Shown here in pieces: positions 42,946 through 51,864 of a stretch of DNA of 64,000 nt. The stretch covers positions 1 through 64,000 of the forward strand of contig NZ_QBUC01000007.1 in assembly GCF_003058165.1 (NCBI RefSeq), given 5' to 3'. The notes beneath the pieces are model-generated. The model did not search any database. It worked only from the letters and a program-made list of their open reading frames with translations, and had not been told where the DNA came from. Numbering within the stretch: position 1 is the first letter of the stretch; each line of letters opens with the position of its first letter. The DNA comes from Paenisporosarcina sp. OV554 (GTDB taxonomy: Bacteria; Bacillota; Bacilli; Bacillales_A; Planococcaceae). The position numbers were made by a program, and so were the translations under genes.

Positions 42946-43500
42946 TCATTTCTTAGGTTGTTTCATCTTTATCCAAACCATACATAGTACACCAACTGCC
43001 AACCCGAAAACAATAATTTGCCCAATACCTATCCATTTCACAACAGCATACGTTGCTGAAACTTCAAGTAGTAAAGCTGGAACTTTGCCTATACTGCTGG
43101 CCGCTACAAATGACCCGAAACGCATCTTACTGACGGCAGCATATAGCGTCACTAATCCAGAAGGGATGAATGGCATTAATCGTAAGCCAATTACTAACCA
43201 GATTGCCTCTCGAGTAGAAGCATCGAGCAACTTTTTCATCCGTGGTGTATGTTTAGACCGATTGTTAACAAACTTTCTAAACCCTTTTCGATACAACCAA
43301 AAGGCAACCAAACTCCCGGCAATCTCTCCAATAAGAGAAACTGAAAACCCACCCCAAAAGCCAAATACCGTGACATTTATGGCAGTCAGAAATGCACTCG
43401 GAATAACTCCTACGATACTAATCACGATATTCACTAGCATACTTATCAATACAGCTATAGGGAAGGGAACCATGGACATATAAGATTCGATTATTGCCAT
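42946..43500 (-). CDS. TVP38/TMEM64 (VTT-domain) membrane protein
   Basis: 184 residues with about five helices; the conserved VTT segment ERLMPFIPSGLVTLYAAVSKMRFGSF-like (LRLMPFIPSG, SKMRFG) lies near residue 100. AAAGGAG 7 nt before the ATG at 43500. Related in fold, not closely in sequence, to 40940-41608. Confidence 0.85.
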   Translation of the reverse strand: MAIIESYMSMVPFPIAVLISMLVNIVISIVGVIPSAFLTAINVTVFGFWGGFSVSLIGEIAGSLVAFWLYRKGFRKFVNNRSKHTPRMKKLLDASTREAIWLVIGLRLMPFIPSGLVTLYAAVSKMRFGSFVAASSIGKVPALLLEVSATYAVVKWIGIGQIIVFGLAVGVLCMVWIKMKQPKK

Positions 43501-43580
43501 AGATATCTCCTTTATCAAAACTAAGATGCATTTATAGTAGCACGATTTGACTCAACAATGACGTTGGCAAACTGCATAAT

Positions 43581-43622
43581 AAAAAGCCAAACAAGATGAG
43601 GACTCATCATGTTTAGCTTTCT
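43581..43622 (-). terminator. Terminator of the lipoprotein gene at 43674
   Basis: Interrupted stem AAAGC-AAACA-GATGA / TCATC-TGTTT-GCTTT with loop GGAC; T run on the minus strand. Confidence 0.75.
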
Positions 43623-43673
43623 GCTATTTTTTAATGATAGAAGAATGAAGCAACACCCAAAACACGAGAGTGC

Positions 43674-44651
43674 CTATTCTTTTGTCAAGTCACCGAGTTT
43701 TACTAAGCTCTTCCATGTAACCCCGCCATCAGTCGTTTGGTAGACATTATTTTGTAGGGTTGCAATAGAAATCTCTTTGTCATTCGTTGGGTGCGTAGCA
43801 ATATATGTGACGGCATTTTCTTTAGCCAGTTGTGGTCCTGAAAGAGTCTTTGCTTCTTTTGAAGTAAGGTCAATCTGAACCAACTGCACCTTGTCACCTA
43901 CTAACTCCGCTACGTACGCATGACTTTTACTTAACGTCACATAAGTGATGTACATGTCATCCTTGAATAGTGAAAAGCTTTGACCTGCATCCGTTGATAG
44001 ATATAATCCTCGGTCTGTGCCAATCGCAACAGTTTCAGGTGTGTCTGGATGAGCCGCCATATTAGATATCATTTCGGCTTCAAAGCCATTCAGGTCCATC
44101 GTTGTCCACTTCTGTCCGTAATCGTCTGTATAAAAGAAGCCGTTCTCTAACTTGTCAGTAGGCATTTCGTTAAAAACATAGATACGATTTGTATGGTAGC
44201 TAGCCGCTAAATAATGAAAGTCGATTTCGCCTGCAAACGCATATTGTTTAAATGTTTCTCCGGCATCTGTACTTTTTAGTAGTCCAAGCGGGTTCTCATA
44301 ATCTGATCCAGGTTCTGGATGACCGCTTGAAACAAATCCATCATCTACTGCTTGAAAGCCCATATAATCATGCTTTTCGCCCGTTGTTTCTTTCCACGTT
44401 CCTTCTTCATAGAGAAGGGGGCCGTGATGGGAGGCAAGCATTAATGCATCACCGGAACCTGGGTAGCCGAGTCCATGAATATGGTCCACCTTGGTGTCAG
44501 TTGTTTCCTGGTAAAAATCGTCTGAAGGCGCAACAGGAGCGTCTTGAGTGGCTTCATCTACTGTCTTTTCTTTATCTTCTGTGGTGTCATTTGATGAACA
44601 GGCTGCAAGCGTTAAACTAAGCAGACCCATAATAATTATCCATGTCTTCAT
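43674..44651 (-). CDS. BNR/sortilin-like propeller lipoprotein
   Basis: 325 residues: signal peptide with lipobox LAAC (Cys17), acidic linker, then beta-propeller repeats with Asp-box style STDAGQSFSLF, TDDYGQKWTTM, STDAGETFKQY and TTDGGVTWKSL. Such Asp boxes occur in BNR and Vps10-like propellers (F510_1955-type proteins). Surface-exposed; ligand unknown. ATG at 44651 with GAGGAAG upstream. Confidence 0.78.
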   Translation of the reverse strand: MKTWIIIMGLLSLTLAACSSNDTTEDKEKTVDEATQDAPVAPSDDFYQETTDTKVDHIHGLGYPGSGDALMLASHHGPLLYEEGTWKETTGEKHDYMGFQAVDDGFVSSGHPEPGSDYENPLGLLKSTDAGETFKQYAFAGEIDFHYLAASYHTNRIYVFNEMPTDKLENGFFYTDDYGQKWTTMDLNGFEAEMISNMAAHPDTPETVAIGTDRGLYLSTDAGQSFSLFKDDMYITYVTLSKSHAYVAELVGDKVQLVQIDLTSKEAKTLSGPQLAKENAVTYIATHPTNDKEISIATLQNNVYQTTDGGVTWKSLVKLGDLTKE

Positions 44652-44901
44652 GTTCTTCCTCACTTCCATTTATAGCCGATGCCCAAACTGTCACGATATA
44701 CTCGGACGCTTGAAACCTAGCAGTTTTTATTTGTCACGCAAATTTTGAATATGTGAATCGACGGTACCGTCCTCTATTAACTGCCCCAATTGTACACGAA
44801 AAATATAAAAAAAACTGTGCAGAAAAAAGCACAATATACTCAACGTCACGCTTAAATAGGGGGAAGATAACCGTATAAAACCAATCAAAGGACTGACATA
44901 C

Positions 44902-45639
44902 ATGAAACTAGCCATCATCACCGACATCCACGGCAACGCAGCTGCTCTAAAAGCGGTCTTACAGGAAATCGATCATCAAGCGGATATAGAACAAATCTGG
45001 TGCCTTGGAGACATGATTGCTATGGGCCCCGATTCAAATGAAGTACTCGACATCCTGTTTGCGCGTGAAGATGTACAGATGATTACCGGCAATCACGACG
45101 AAGCCATCCTGTCACTGATAGCAGGAGAAGGGCATCCCGATAGCTACAAACACACTCGTGAGCACCACGAATGGATAGCCAGTCGTCTAAATCCAGAGCA
45201 TGTTGCTAAGCTTAAAACATTGCCTCGAATTCTGGAGAAAGAACTAAACGGCACCCGAATTCTCGGTATTCACTATCATATAGAAGAAACCAAACGACAA
45301 GCCCACATTCAAGATGAGCCTTTTTATACGATTTTAGAACCAACCATAGAAAACATGGAAATTATGTTTGGCAATTATCAAGCGGATATTATCTGTTTTG
45401 GCCACCATCATCCTGAACATCTATTCCAGGCAAATGGTAAGACCTACCTTAACCCGGGTGCACTCGGCGTATCAAAAGGGGACACTGCCCCATATGGCAT
45501 CATCGATTTAACTGAAGCAGAATCGCAAGTTACTATACATCAAGTTACATACGATAAAGCTGCGTTTTTGGAGAAGTTCGAACGCTTGCAAGTACCTCAA
45601 AGAGAGATTTTATTTAAGTTGTTCTATGTAGGAGAGTAA
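44902..45639 (+). CDS. Metallophosphoesterase (YfcE/diadenosine-tetraphosphatase-like)
   Basis: 245 residues, cytosolic calcineurin-like fold: ITDIHGNAAALKAVL, CLGDMIAMGP, ITGNHDEAI, CFGHHHPEHLF, and LNPGALGVSKGD metal-binding motifs. Relatives hydrolyse phosphodiesters or phosphoproteins; the substrate cannot be read from sequence. No classical AGGAGG is seen, only AAAGGA 11 nt upstream. Confidence 0.85.
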   Translation: MKLAIITDIHGNAAALKAVLQEIDHQADIEQIWCLGDMIAMGPDSNEVLDILFAREDVQMITGNHDEAILSLIAGEGHPDSYKHTREHHEWIASRLNPEHVAKLKTLPRILEKELNGTRILGIHYHIEETKRQAHIQDEPFYTILEPTIENMEIMFGNYQADIICFGHHHPEHLFQANGKTYLNPGALGVSKGDTAPYGIIDLTEAESQVTIHQVTYDKAAFLEKFERLQVPQREILFKLFYVGE

Positions 45640-45696
45640 AAAAGCGCTAGAACACTTTTGGGAAAGGAAAGAATCGACACCTTCTATTCCATAAAC

Positions 45697-45733
45697 GAAA
45701 CGACCGAAGATACAATTTCGGTCGTTTTTTACT
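45697..45733 (+). terminator. Terminator of the metallophosphoesterase gene
   Basis: Stem AAACGACCGAA / TTTCGGTCGTTT followed by T. One of three related hairpins (others near 46631 and 48103). Confidence 0.85.
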
Positions 45734-45854
45734 TTCTTTTATCTAGCATTCATTAATTGTGTAATTTGTGAGATAATTATAACAAATTCAGATGTAACAA
45801 ATTAGTTGAGATATAATTAAAGTATCGGATGAAAAATTTAAGGAGTGAATTTTT

Positions 45855-46289
45855 ATGGCTACTGCTCGTGAATCATCAAAAGTGAATTTAGATTTTTTAG
45901 TTCATGACCTTGGTTTGCATCAAGAGAGGAATACAAAAGTTTTTCGAAAAGGAAAATTTTTTATTATCTCACCGTCTGTGCAAAATAAGAATCATTTGTT
46001 TGAAGTTGGAGAAAGCATTATGGAGTTATTCGAAACAGAAGACCAAGAAGGCTATTTACTGATCCGCTTTAAAGAAGAATTTTTAATGGCCAAACTAAAA
46101 TCATTCGAAAAGAAAATGATGATATCAGATACAAAGCCCACTTCATCTAGGCTTCCTCCACATTGGAAGTTCAAAGTAATCGAAGCGACAAACCCATACA
46201 TTATAAACATGGGGGATAGTGACCTAAGGTACCCAATTCAAAATCCAAGCAAGAATCAACTAATTCAATTTTTTAATACAGAAAGCTAA
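45855..46289 (+). CDS. Hypothetical protein, 144 residues
   Basis: No family recognised. No signal peptide or membrane helix; balanced charged residues with a beta-rich middle (KGKFFIISPSVQNKNHLFEVGESIMELF) and a hydrophilic end. AAGGAG 8 nt before the ATG, own terminator behind, so it looks like a real single gene. Possibly a phage- or plasmid-derived orphan; not assignable. Confidence 0.6.
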   Translation: MATARESSKVNLDFLVHDLGLHQERNTKVFRKGKFFIISPSVQNKNHLFEVGESIMELFETEDQEGYLLIRFKEEFLMAKLKSFEKKMMISDTKPTSSRLPPHWKFKVIEATNPYIINMGDSDLRYPIQNPSKNQLIQFFNTES

Positions 46290-46303
46290 TTTAACGATAA
46301 AAG

Positions 46304-46346
46304 AAAAATAACCCCCGGCAGTTTCAAGTGTCGGGGTATTTTTGCA
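46304..46346 (+). terminator. Terminator of the hypothetical gene at 45855
   Basis: Stem around ACCCCCGGCA / TGTCGGGGT followed by TTTTTG. Confidence 0.75.
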
Positions 46347-46792
46347 TTATAAATTCAAAGTTGTTTTCATCATGAAATTTAAAAAAATTGGAAAAGTTTG
46401 AAGATGAATATTGAGTGTGACAGGTTTCCAGTCCACTTCGGACGCTTTACCTGCTGCACAATAATCTAGGGAATAAAGAGGATGGGCTTGTGACTGCGTC
46501 ACTTCGCCAAACCCTCTTTTTGTAGATCATCCTACGGCAGGTGTGCATCCTTCGCTCCCTTGCAACCTGAAAGTACTCAGTAATTTTGGTTTCGTTAACT
46601 ACAGAAAAGAAGGCAATTTTAAATAGATGTTCGGCCGAAGATGCAATTTCGGCCTCTTCTTGCTTCTTTTATTTTGGCTTTTATTTGCAATGCATCGATA
46701 ATTCATTACAAACAAAAGAGTATATTTGAGTCCCGAATGTACGATAAACAAAAATTAACAGAGTCAAAAAATAAGAAAAGTAGGAGTTTATC
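46347..46792 (+). other. Gene-free interval with a terminator-like hairpin
   Basis: About 450 bp without a credible gene. It contains GGCCGAA-GATGCAA-TTTCGGCC (about 46632-46653), a relative of the hairpins at 45697 and 48103, and a moderately GC-rich stretch 46430-46570 that looks like decayed or repeat sequence. Confidence 0.5.
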
Positions 46793-47041
46793 ATGAATAG
46801 TCTATTTTTATTAGCGGGTATTGCTTTTTTTATGGTGTTAGCAGCAGTCATCGTTGTCACGGTCATCTTAGTTTCAAATAAATCAAAATCGAACAGTAAT
46901 CACAAGGACGCGAATTTCAAAGTATTGTTCTACTCAATAACACGTAAAACAGCTCATTCCTTTGAAGCTGTTTTTTTGTGCTTACAAAAAGAAAAGAGGA
47001 TGAATATCGTCTCCCACCAATTGCCAACAAAAAAAAATTGA
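46793..47041 (+). CDS. Small single-helix membrane protein, doubtful C terminus
   Basis: 82 residues as an open frame: one N-terminal helix (LFLLAGIAFFMVLAAVIVVTVILV) then a polar tail. AGGAG 7 nt before the ATG. The second half runs through a hairpin AAACAGCT/AAGCTGTTT with T7 (46948-46978) that looks like the gene's own terminator, so the real protein is probably shorter and an indel may have removed the original stop near 46925. Confidence 0.4.
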   Translation: MNSLFLLAGIAFFMVLAAVIVVTVILVSNKSKSNSNHKDANFKVLFYSITRKTAHSFEAVFLCLQKEKRMNIVSHQLPTKKN

Positions 47042-47067
47042 TAAAAGAACAAATGTTCGCATATAAT
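47038..47067 (+). promoter_or_regulatory. LexA-controlled promoter of the yolD operon
   Basis: TTGATA (47038-47043), 18-nt spacer, TATAAT (47062-47067). Between them lies GAAC-AAAT-GTTC (47047-47058), which fits the Bacillus LexA/DinR box core GAAC-N4-GTTC and continues with G. Repressor bound there would block polymerase; expression on DNA damage is inferred. Confidence 0.85.
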
Positions 47068-47088
47068 ATAAAAAAGGAGGCTGCTTGT

Positions 47089-47316
47089 ATGAAAGGCACC
47101 ATTGTGAAGTATATGAAGCGGCAAGATATTCTGGAAATTGTCTATCTTGCAAAGGACGGGAACATCACCAAACGTCGTGTGAAAGTTATTAAAGCCTACC
47201 AAGACACGTTTCAAGCGTACTGTTTTACCAAACAGGCCAAGCGCACTTTTTACTTTGACCATGTCCTAGCAGCCGTTCCAGTTATTCGAAGAGAAAGGGA
47301 GGACGTAATTTCATGA
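47089..47316 (+). CDS. Short WYL-like domain protein
   Basis: 75 residues: IVKYMKRQDILEIVYLAKDGNITKRRVKVIKAYQDTFQAYCFTKQAKRTFYFDHVLAAVPV read as one WYL-type SH3-like barrel (I-Y-x-G-R-V, AYC, R-F-x-x-D). AAAAAGGAGG before the ATG at 47089. Overlaps yolD by 4 nt. WYL domains sense nucleic acid or nucleotides in many defence and DNA-damage regulators; here there is no DNA-binding domain. Confidence 0.7.
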   Translation: MKGTIVKYMKRQDILEIVYLAKDGNITKRRVKVIKAYQDTFQAYCFTKQAKRTFYFDHVLAAVPVIRREREDVIS

Positions 47317-47669
47317 AAATCAATCGTGGTCTAAAAGTGGATGGTGATCTTAAAGATCGCGGCAAGATTAAGTGGACGGCCATGATGTTGCCAGAGCATG
47401 TGGCTGAACTTCGTCAATGGCAAGAAGATTACGACAAGGTAAAAAAACCGGAACTCGACGAATTCGATTACGATACGATGCAAGAAGAAATCGAACGCGC
47501 ACTCATTAGCGAAATGGAAACACGCCTGACCTCATGGAAAAACGGCAAGCTCCACTATCATCGCGGCATTATCAAACAAGCCAACAACCAATACCTTCGC
47601 TACGAAGACCCATACGGCATCCACCAACTTCCACTCGACGAACTCGTCGGCGTCTTTGTTATTGCGTAA
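47313..47669 (+). CDS. YolD-like protein
   Basis: 118 residues: RGKIKWTAMMLPEHVAELRQWQEDYDK is the YolD signature, followed by a second half ending YEDPYGIHQLPLDELVGVFVI. In B. subtilis yolD and yqjX neighbour the SOS-induced Y-family polymerase genes uvrX and yqjW; no polymerase gene is present here. LexA-controlled with the WYL-like gene. Confidence 0.88.
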   Translation: MKINRGLKVDGDLKDRGKIKWTAMMLPEHVAELRQWQEDYDKVKKPELDEFDYDTMQEEIERALISEMETRLTSWKNGKLHYHRGIIKQANNQYLRYEDPYGIHQLPLDELVGVFVIA

Positions 47670-47680
47670 CTTTCATAAAA

Positions 47681-47709
47681 ACCTCTTTAGCCAATTACTG
47701 AAGAGGTCA
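47681..47709 (+). terminator. Terminator of the yolD operon
   Basis: Stem ACCTCTT / AAGAGGT, loop TAGCCAATTACTG, only a weak T tail. Confidence 0.55.
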
Positions 47710-48296
47710 CTTCTTCTCTTTCAATTACTTCTTCTAACACATAAGTCACGAGCTGACGATCAAACTCCTGATTCTAAGAAAAAATCATATTACAGAAAAC
47801 ACAATTAATATTTCCTGAATATTAACCATTATACATGATGAAAAAGCAGAAAGTTTCGCCAAGTTCCAGGGACACTTCAGACATTTAATAGGTACACATT
47901 TTGCCAGTTCAAAGTACATGAAAATAGGATACGGTACGCTTTGAGCGCACTGGCATCCTATTACTATTGGCTTCCTGAAGGGAAGTAGAAACTCTGTTTT
48001 TAAGCCTATATTGTCTCTTCCACTGATGCAGTTTTCTCATCTTCTTGTGAAATCATTTCCTGTTGGTGACTAAAGGATTTCCAACCTATATTCCATAGAG
48101 GGAACGACCGAAGATTTCGGTCGTTTTTTACTTGTTTTCACATATGAAAACAAGAATCTCCTTAATGTTTGATAGAGTCCAAAAGTCACTATTGTAAAAC
48201 TTTACTTATGCGTTACTTATATTACTCAGAATATTAAGTAGCATGATTTTATTGTATGCTAATATTATGGTAGTTAGTATTTAGGAGGAACAAAGT
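47710..48296 (+). other. Gene-free interval before the dpt island with two hairpins
   Basis: About 590 bp, no credible gene. 47923-47962 is a hairpin (AATAGGAT...CGCT / AGCG...ATCCTATT) with an internal loop. 48103-48133 is GAACGACCGAAGATTTCGGTCG plus T6, nearly identical in stem and flank (TATTCCATA...GAACGACCGAAGA) to the terminator at 45697. The last 100 bp before dptF are very AT-rich and should hold its promoter, which I could not place. Confidence 0.5.
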
Positions 48297-50474
48297 ATGT
48301 ACGATATAGATATTTGGAATCAAATAGTCACAGACAATAATTATGATAAAGAGAACTATGGCTACAATAAAATGATACAACAAATAGAAACCAGTCCTTC
48401 TGCAGCAGTTGCAAAGATGGAATTAATTTTTAAAAATCTTTCTTTCGAAAGAATGAAACAAATTTCATTTTCATTAAAAAAAGAATCACTGTCAATAAGG
48501 TTTTTTGACTTAAACAAGATGCGCTATGTCTGGGAAGAAATGAGAATAAATTATCAACTCTCTGATATTGAATATAAAAAAGTGTTGAATTTTATTAGTT
48601 TGGCAGAACGAAAATTCAAGAGAGAAATTTCAGTTAGAGAAGCTGAAATAGCAATGAGCATATTAATTTTCATCGCAAAGCAAAGTTTTGAATGGAAAGA
48701 AATTAATACTTTAAGTAATGGAGTTTCTAATTCAGAGGTGGCAGCTTCAATTGTAGATAATGAAGAGAGTACAAGTAATGAGGTTTATGAAAAACTAATT
48801 GATGAAAATAAAAACTTTATGAAGGCATTGACAGTATTGCAGTCATCTTCAAAAGAATCAGTGGTAAATGCGGATTCTTTTGGTCAATTCAGAAGTTACA
48901 TGCATGTTGAACGATCGATAGAGACCGAAATTCTTAGTGTCTTAGAGAGTGCTCAAAAGAAAAATGCACCAAGTTTAATAATGTTGTGTGGAAGTGTGGG
49001 GGACGGAAAAAGCCACTTATTGGCATACATCAAGGAAAATCGGCCGGAACTACTATCGAATTTCAGCGTACATAATGATTCGACAGAATCTTATGATCCA
49101 AAAAAGACATCATTGGAAACACTTGAAAGAGTCTTAAGTGAATTTGATGACAACATAACTCCCTCCAAAAGTTCATTAATCGCAATAAACTTAGGAGTAC
49201 TCCATAACTTCTATAACCAACAAAGAAGTAATGGGAAATTTGGAGAATTATGTAATTTTATTGATCGTAGTGAGGTCTTTCATCAAAGTGGAAACGCATT
49301 TCAAGAAGATTCTCAATTCAAATTACTGAATTTTGCAGAATTACAACCTTTCACACTTGAATCAAACGGACCAAACTCAGAGTTTTTCTTAAATATTATT
49401 AACAAAATCACAGATAATCACCCTCTTAATCCATTCTATAATGCATGGATGAAAGATAAAGAAAATGGGATATCCACTGTGATACATCAAAATTACAGCC
49501 TTCTATGTAATCCAAAGATAAAGCATTCCATTGTGCAAATATTGATTGAAGCGATGGTGAAAGAAAAAATATTTATATCGACTAGATCCTTTTACAATTT
49601 TATATATGAAATTATTGTGCCAGTCAATGAAATCACCCAAACTCAAAGTAATTTTGATTTAATCAAAAATAGTTTGCCGAATTTATTGTTTGCACATCCT
49701 GATCGATCACAATTATTAAAAGCTTTGAGTGAACTGGATCCTTTGAAAAATAGATCTAGTCAAAAGGATGAAATGATTACAGAATTCCTTCTAAGCCAAA
49801 ACAAACAAAGTTTCATCAATGACAAGTTTAAAGCGATAGAAAATCAAAATTCTGGAATTCCCAACATTGAAGGAATTAGTAAGGAAAACTATCTAGAAGT
49901 TACAAAGTTGCTTATTAGACAAACATCCCTTCTATCTGACTATGAAAGTAATGAAAGCTATAGAGAATTCATTAGTTACTTATTTGCTTATTACACAGGA
50001 GATGGCGACAAAATCAGCGTCCTATTTGATTTGTTGAAAGATGTGGTCTTTTCTTGGAATGGTTCACCGATGGAAGGCTATATTTTCACGGGTTCCACAA
50101 ATAAAGAGTTCAATATCGCTGTCCCTGTTCATTTAGTAGAAGATGTCGATGAAACGATTTTTGGTTCCATGAATGGTAAAGAGAGCATTGAGCGGTTTAA
50201 CCCATATTTAAAAGTAGGATTCAACCAGGATAAACGTTATTTCTTTGAGCTGGACTTTGCCCTGTTCTCGCTTCTTAAAAAGATAAGAAAAGGTTACAGA
50301 CCGAATAAACAAGACATTCAAAATGCACTCCAATTCAATGAGCTGCATGAAAAAATTATAAAATCTGCTGAGAAAAACAATAAAATTTTATTACTTCATA
50401 AGAAAACGAACGCAATGTATGAAGTTTCAAAACCTAGGTTTTCAAATGCGAAATTTGAAATGAAGAAGGTGTAA
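48297..50474 (+). CDS. dptF: DNA phosphorothioation-dependent restriction protein DptF
   Basis: 725 residues. ATPase core starts near residue 195: DSFGQFRSYMHVERSIETEIL, Walker A CGSVGDGKSHLLAYI, HNDSTESYDP, then IAINLGVLHNF, all characteristic of DptF (DndF). The first ~190 residues are a helical extension (ISVREAEIAMSILIFIAKQSFEW) with no family I recognise; shorter DptF proteins are, as I recall, about 550 residues. AGGAGG 8 nt before the ATG. First gene of dptFGH; acts in restriction of DNA lacking phosphorothioate marks. AT-rich composition suggests transfer. Confidence 0.85.
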   Translation: MYDIDIWNQIVTDNNYDKENYGYNKMIQQIETSPSAAVAKMELIFKNLSFERMKQISFSLKKESLSIRFFDLNKMRYVWEEMRINYQLSDIEYKKVLNFISLAERKFKREISVREAEIAMSILIFIAKQSFEWKEINTLSNGVSNSEVAASIVDNEESTSNEVYEKLIDENKNFMKALTVLQSSSKESVVNADSFGQFRSYMHVERSIETEILSVLESAQKKNAPSLIMLCGSVGDGKSHLLAYIKENRPELLSNFSVHNDSTESYDPKKTSLETLERVLSEFDDNITPSKSSLIAINLGVLHNFYNQQRSNGKFGELCNFIDRSEVFHQSGNAFQEDSQFKLLNFAELQPFTLESNGPNSEFFLNIINKITDNHPLNPFYNAWMKDKENGISTVIHQNYSLLCNPKIKHSIVQILIEAMVKEKIFISTRSFYNFIYEIIVPVNEITQTQSNFDLIKNSLPNLLFAHPDRSQLLKALSELDPLKNRSSQKDEMITEFLLSQNKQSFINDKFKAIENQNSGIPNIEGISKENYLEVTKLLIRQTSLLSDYESNESYREFISYLFAYYTGDGDKISVLFDLLKDVVFSWNGSPMEGYIFTGSTNKEFNIAVPVHLVEDVDETIFGSMNGKESIERFNPYLKVGFNQDKRYFFELDFALFSLLKKIRKGYRPNKQDIQNALQFNELHEKIIKSAEKNNKILLLHKKTNAMYEVSKPRFSNAKFEMKKV

Positions 50475-50478
50475 CGTT

Positions 50479-51864
50479 GTGGAATGTAAATTAGATTTAG
50501 AGAAAATTGAAAAGTTCACACTAAAAGGTGGTAAATATACGTATAAACGCAGAGAGCAAACATATTTGTTACCACTTCCGACACGTGAACCAGAAAGAGC
50601 AAAGTTTGATAAAGGCTTTTCAACTATCACTGGTGCGGTTCTTAGGGCAATCAATGATAAAAACATTCCTAAGGACGCTAATCAAAAAAATATTGAAAAC
50701 ATTATGAATATGGGCAAATTTAATGATGAGGAATCAGAAGAGATTTTCAAATACTTTGTTGAAAATCAAATCAGTGAAATTGAAAATTCAAATGTTACGA
50801 AATTCAACCAATTAGAATATATTCCATTTACTGAAAACGAGAAAGAAAGAAAAGGTGAGGAAGACTTCTTTACTTTTTTCTACGACTTCTACATTGCAAA
50901 TAATAAAGAAGAACTTCAAACCTTATTCAAAAGCTTATCGGAACAAGATTTGATTTCTACAATATTGGATTTGTCGATTAAAGAAAAGAAATCAAAAAAA
51001 CAAGCCGTTAAATATAAAAACAATTTTCCGGAACTACAACAACAGTTTCTGGCGGATATCAAAACCTTGTCTACAAATCCGAATTTTCTAATTGAAAACA
51101 TCTCATCACTTTTTGTTCATTATGCCTTTATAGCTATGGCTCAGTTGATTATTCAAACAAACAAGTTAACGAGTTTTGATGAGTCAGAGTTGTCTCCGAT
51201 TTACTTTTTATTGAATTGGGAAAAGGCTTCGAAATGGAGAAATGGATATAAAACAGGCTATAAAATGTTGTTGGAGCAATTTGATGGCTTTTTTGCGCAC
51301 GAACATGCATTGAATATTGTGGGGTTGAATACCTTTTCAGATAAACCTAACCAGTATTATCATGACATTCATCAAGAACTTCAAGGCCATGGTCCAAATG
51401 AAGAAAAAATGTTTATTAAATCCATTTATGATTGGATGAACGGCTTTTACAAAGTTCGAAATGGCATTGACGATGGTTTACCTCAGTACGTGGACAAATT
51501 AACTCTGGACGATGCCTTTAAGGACTTACTGTCTGTCATAAAAAAAGGAATTTCAAAAGAGATTAATTCGCGTTACCAAAAAGCATTTGAAGCATTTATT
51601 TCGAAATTCTATCGTAAAAACGGTGGATCACTAGGGACAATCCTTTCATTGAAACAAGATCAATTGCTAATGCTAGTTGCCGTTTCAGTCGGAAACTCTT
51701 CTAATCGGATTGAATTGAAACAATTATGGGATGAACTCGAAAAACGAGGAGTATGGCTAGATCATCATTCAAAAGAAGAGGTGGTAAACACCTTGGACAA
51801 ATTGAATTATCTAGATAAGAAAAGTGATAGTGGGGATGCTCAATATGTTAAATCCATTTTATGA
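50479..51864 (+). CDS. dptG: DNA phosphorothioation-dependent restriction protein DptG
   Basis: 461 residues, size and position typical of DptG (DndG). No catalytic motif seen; mainly helical with segments such as LEKIEKFTLKGGKYTYKRREQTYLLPLPTREPERAKFDKGFS at the N terminus (split over several strands). GTG start at 50479, 4 bp after the dptF stop. Overlaps dptH by 20 nt. Assignment rests largely on its place between F and H. Confidence 0.78.
   Translation: MECKLDLEKIEKFTLKGGKYTYKRREQTYLLPLPTREPERAKFDKGFSTITGAVLRAINDKNIPKDANQKNIENIMNMGKFNDEESEEIFKYFVENQISEIENSNVTKFNQLEYIPFTENEKERKGEEDFFTFFYDFYIANNKEELQTLFKSLSEQDLISTILDLSIKEKKSKKQAVKYKNNFPELQQQFLADIKTLSTNPNFLIENISSLFVHYAFIAMAQLIIQTNKLTSFDESELSPIYFLLNWEKASKWRNGYKTGYKMLLEQFDGFFAHEHALNIVGLNTFSDKPNQYYHDIHQELQGHGPNEEKMFIKSIYDWMNGFYKVRNGIDDGLPQYVDKLTLDDAFKDLLSVIKKGISKEINSRYQKAFEAFISKFYRKNGGSLGTILSLKQDQLLMLVAVSVGNSSNRIELKQLWDELEKRGVWLDHHSKEEVVNTLDKLNYLDKKSDSGDAQYVKSIL

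Noticed and set aside
42893-43483. 196-codon plus-strand frame
   Set aside because: Antisense shadow of the TVP38-type gene; no ribosome site and an unnatural composition.
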